A stretch of DNA of 64,000 bases from Puffinus mauretanicus (taxonomy: Eukaryota > Chordata > Aves > Procellariiformes > Procellariidae), in assembly GCA_023333565.1 (NCBI GenBank), contig JAJKFH010002198.1, forward strand, positions 2,604,001 through 2,668,000. The letters are read 5' to 3'. The notes under the pieces are model-generated. The model was given only the letters and a program-made list of their open reading frames with translations. It made no database searches and was not told where the DNA came from. Position 1 is the stretch's first letter. The number at the start of each line of letters is the position of its first letter. This document shows, piece by piece, positions 61,146 to 64,000 of this stretch. The translations under genes were made by a program, and so were the position numbers.

Positions 61146-63266
61146 ACTGCAAAATCCTGCACAGATATTCCTTGGTGCTGGAGCACCCAGTTTCTCTCTT
61201 CCTCTTTTCTATCGGCCTATATAGCACCTTGTTCTGCAGAAATTTGAGGTACTGTTCAGAAGTCAGGCATCTTTCAGGACTGGACACAGATTGGAACATA
61301 TAAATGACTACAAGAGGTAAACAGAAATGTAAAGTTGATATTAAAACCTGAAGGTGAGCCCCTGGGGACACAGTGCAAGGTAGGGGAACAAAGAAAAGTG
61401 CATGCACTTCTCACTACTCGGCTGGTGTCTCCTGGGTTTTCCTACAGTTGCTGGAGAAATTCGGGTAACTCCAGGGGGGCACTGAAAATATTCAGAGTTC
61501 TCACTTTGAATTTCTCCTCAATATTCTAGGATACTTGGAGAGAACAATCATGCCAGAGAGACCACATTTTCTCCTGAACAAAAATCAGTAGTAACCCACT
61601 GAAGCCTGAAGATCTCCAGTTATACCACATCTCCCTATGGCTGGAGTGCCTCATCTTCCTGCTGGGGAGCTCCTGCAATTCCCTGAGCTCAAGAATTACT
61701 CCAGGAAGCAATCCTGCAGTATTAGATCTACACTTACAGCATATGCTACACAAAATATTAAGAGTTAGAAAATTGTTTTTATTTCTATGTTGCATGGTTT
61801 TCTGCATAAAGTCTGTGGGAATGCAAGTGGTTTGATTTTGAATGAGTGGAATGAAGCAGAGCCACAAACACATACACCCACCAGTTTTTAATGACTTGTT
61901 AATTTCAATCCTTATTCATTCCGTAGTCACAGCCTAAACTGAGGAGGATTACAGATGGGGTGGCACCTGTTTGCTGAGTTCATACTGCAGAATATAATAA
62001 CACTATCCACTGGTGTCCTAATGAATTCCCATTCATACAGTGTTCTCATTCCCAGAACTTCCAAAACAACAACACACACGTAGCTCACCTTTAGTTTGTG
62101 CAAAATCCTCTGAAAGGTATGCAATAAAGATATGCAAATATGGCAGGCAATGCAATGACACTACTGTCTGAAAACAAATAAATTAACATAGTCTTTGGCA
62201 AATCCTCTTACTTGGGCAAATCTTATTTTTCAGACAAAGAAAATGTCTCCTGGGTTTTTTTGAACAAAGAACTATCTCTGAAAATGAAATGCCTCTGCAA
62301 GCATAAGCACAGGATTCTTCTTAGTAACCATAGCTAAATTTATTATAGGCTTTTCTCTTCTGCCACATGTGCCAGTATACCTCCTGGCTGTTCTGACAGC
62401 ACCTGGAGTCTGGAGAGACACACACTCTCAAGCACATAAATTGCTTTTTCTTTCAACTCAACTGGGCTGTGATTTGCTTGAACAGAAAATTGTCCAGTTC
62501 AGAAAAGACGAAACAAAAGGAAAAAAGAGATCCTTAGCAGACTCAGAGGAGGGAGAAGAGACTGCAAAGAAAAGGTCCTTTCTAATAATAAAGCCCTGGG
62601 AAAAAAACATCAGTTGTTTTCACCTGCTAAGATTGCTGCACACTTTTTCTGTCTTGAGGCAAAGCCAAGGGCTTCTGCTTTCATCAGGTTTTCCTAAGGG
62701 CCTGAAATTGGGAATGCTTCAGGCCCAAATCCAACCCAAGGTAAAGCAGAGCGCACACACCACCGGGGGACTACAACGGTATTGTTTGGTGCAGGACTGT
62801 GATGAACTGTGTCCGGGTTCCCATTTTAGTGTGATCTCCTGAGTAGACATATGAGCACATACATGCTGGAAAAGTACTGGCAGTAAGCGCCAGATTCCCA
62901 GAAAATACTGGACTTGCTCTGCCTGCTCCAGCCCGGTTAAGCCTGTGTCTGCATTGCCAATTCACCTGCTTGTGGTAGGCATTTACCAGCACCTTTGCCA
63001 TCAGCAGCCAATCAAACAGGTAAAAAGAGCTGAATCATTCCCAAATAACCAACTTCCCCTTCTTCCATCCAGGCAGCAATCCAGGCAAAAACAGAGGATA
63101 AGGGTAGCAAGCAGTGCTAGTGAGGAGGTTAAGTAAAGCTTAATTGCCATTTTCCTTCCCAGCTCCTGAAAATATCCACATCCAAATCCTCTAACACTTG
63201 GCAGAAACCTTTCAACCAGGGATTTTATGATACACTTCCCAAGGACTTTTGCCGCTAGGTCAGTTT

Positions 63267-63310
63267 ACACACACACATAGAAAAGACATATATATAAACA
63301 CACATATATA
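63267..63310 (+). repeat. CA/TA-rich simple repeat
   Basis: An interrupted mixture of ACAC and ATAT runs, typical of a decaying dinucleotide microsatellite. Confidence 0.8.
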
Positions 63311-64000
63311 AAAGAACTCAAGGCACATTGTAGAAGTTATTGGAGGTTTTTTCTATTTCTTGACCTATTTTACTCATATCTAGTCTTATTTGATCACTCA
63401 GTCTTTGAAAATGCCTCACTTTGGTGAAGACATATCATAATACAGCAGCATGATATAGCCTTGAACATTCTGCAGACTTTGCTATGACCTTGAATGTCCA
63501 AAAACTTAAGCACCATGTTTAAAAATGAACCCTTGCCATGTGAAGAATTGCACAAGGAAGCAGTTTATACATTTCAAACCTGCCTGAAGGTCTGAAGGAT
63601 GTTTATTCCAGATTCTTGAGCTCATTTCAGTCTTGGAGAGACTTTAGCACTGCTCCATGTGACATCTGCTTGTGTCAATGACAGGTAAAAGGCTTCATCA
63701 CTGTACAGATCTCTCTCCCTTACCAATGACTTTTATTACAATCCTTTGGTTTGATACAAATAATGTTGTTTTTACCTTGTGATAAAAATCCTGTATGACA
63801 ACGGCCAAAACAGAAAGTAAGTTGGAAAAATACAGAGCTGCTTGGTTCCCACAAAGCCTCTTCTGGAAGCTGTTTTTTAAGAAAGATCTGAACTAAGACC
63901 TGAAATAAAAAAATCCAAAATCTTCCACCGATCCAATCTATGAAACCTTGTGCAGAAGAAATTAGAACAAGTTGTAACAGTTCTGCCATCTTTGTGGTGC

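Larger units (their letters stand above)
55486..64000. other. Unique DNA to the window end, no confirmed gene
   Basis: No LINE, LTR or RNA gene was recognised with confidence. The largest frames are 157 codons (plus 62369-62842) and 151 codons (minus 56957-57412). Neither has a known domain, good splice context or a partner exon. Simple repeats are an A-rich run at 61101-61145 and a CA/TA-rich run at 63267-63310. A possible CR1 terminal repeat remnant lies at 58951-58968. Confidence 0.5.

Noticed and set aside
62369..62842. 157-codon plus-strand frame, the longest in unique DNA
   Set aside because: No domain, splice context or partner exon was recognised, and a frame this long can occur by chance across six frames of 64 kb.

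Overview
This window looks like nuclear DNA from a bird, most likely a neoavian. The case rests on its repeats. It holds several copies of the CR1 LINE, the dominant avian non-LTR retrotransposon, ending in the typical ATTCTATG-type 3' tails. It also holds an ERVK-type LTR element with the familiar avian LTR ends and a tRNA-Lys primer binding site. The rest is AT-rich, single-copy-looking DNA with no operons, no bacterial-style gene packing and no rRNA or tRNA gene that I could recognise. I cannot name the species or the chromosome.

I see no complete host protein-coding gene. The open reading frames outside the repeats are short. The number of 100-150 codon frames is about what chance gives in 64 kb of AT-rich DNA. 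A few stretches have exon-like properties: 17023-17180 on the minus strand, and 28235-28710 and 38099-38344 on the plus strand. They are listed as low-confidence candidates. The window is therefore best read as intergenic or deep intronic DNA.

Layout. 1-1040 is unique DNA. 1040-2380 is the longest CR1 copy (plus strand, reverse-transcriptase relic). 2381-19508 is unique DNA with a pyrimidine-skewed block (about 4330-5480) and a possible conserved noncoding block (about 6570-6960). 19509-20200 is a CR1 on the minus strand. 20201-30793 is unique DNA. 30794-30890 is a CR1 tail and 32156-32964 is a longer CR1, both plus strand. 35188-37755 is a structurally complete but gene-less ERVK-type LTR element on the minus strand: two LTRs of 559 and 575 bp, a 5-bp target-site duplication GTGAC, a tRNA-Lys primer binding site, a purine-rich tract and a 49-bp minisatellite in place of gag-pol-env. 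44246-44342 and 47296-47473 are CR1 3' ends on the minus strand. 45757-45855 and 55265-55485 look like very old amniote repeats, the second MIR-like. The remainder to 64000 is unique DNA with scattered short perfect inverted repeats.

How the parts work together: the elements record several waves of retrotransposition. CR1 copies of at least three subfamilies are all 5'-truncated and broken. The non-autonomous ERVK element is young and would have needed proteins supplied in trans. I found no convincing new molecular system. The most notable items are the LTR element with its minisatellite body and a 56-bp near-identical sequence pair about 3 kb apart (43822 and 46894).
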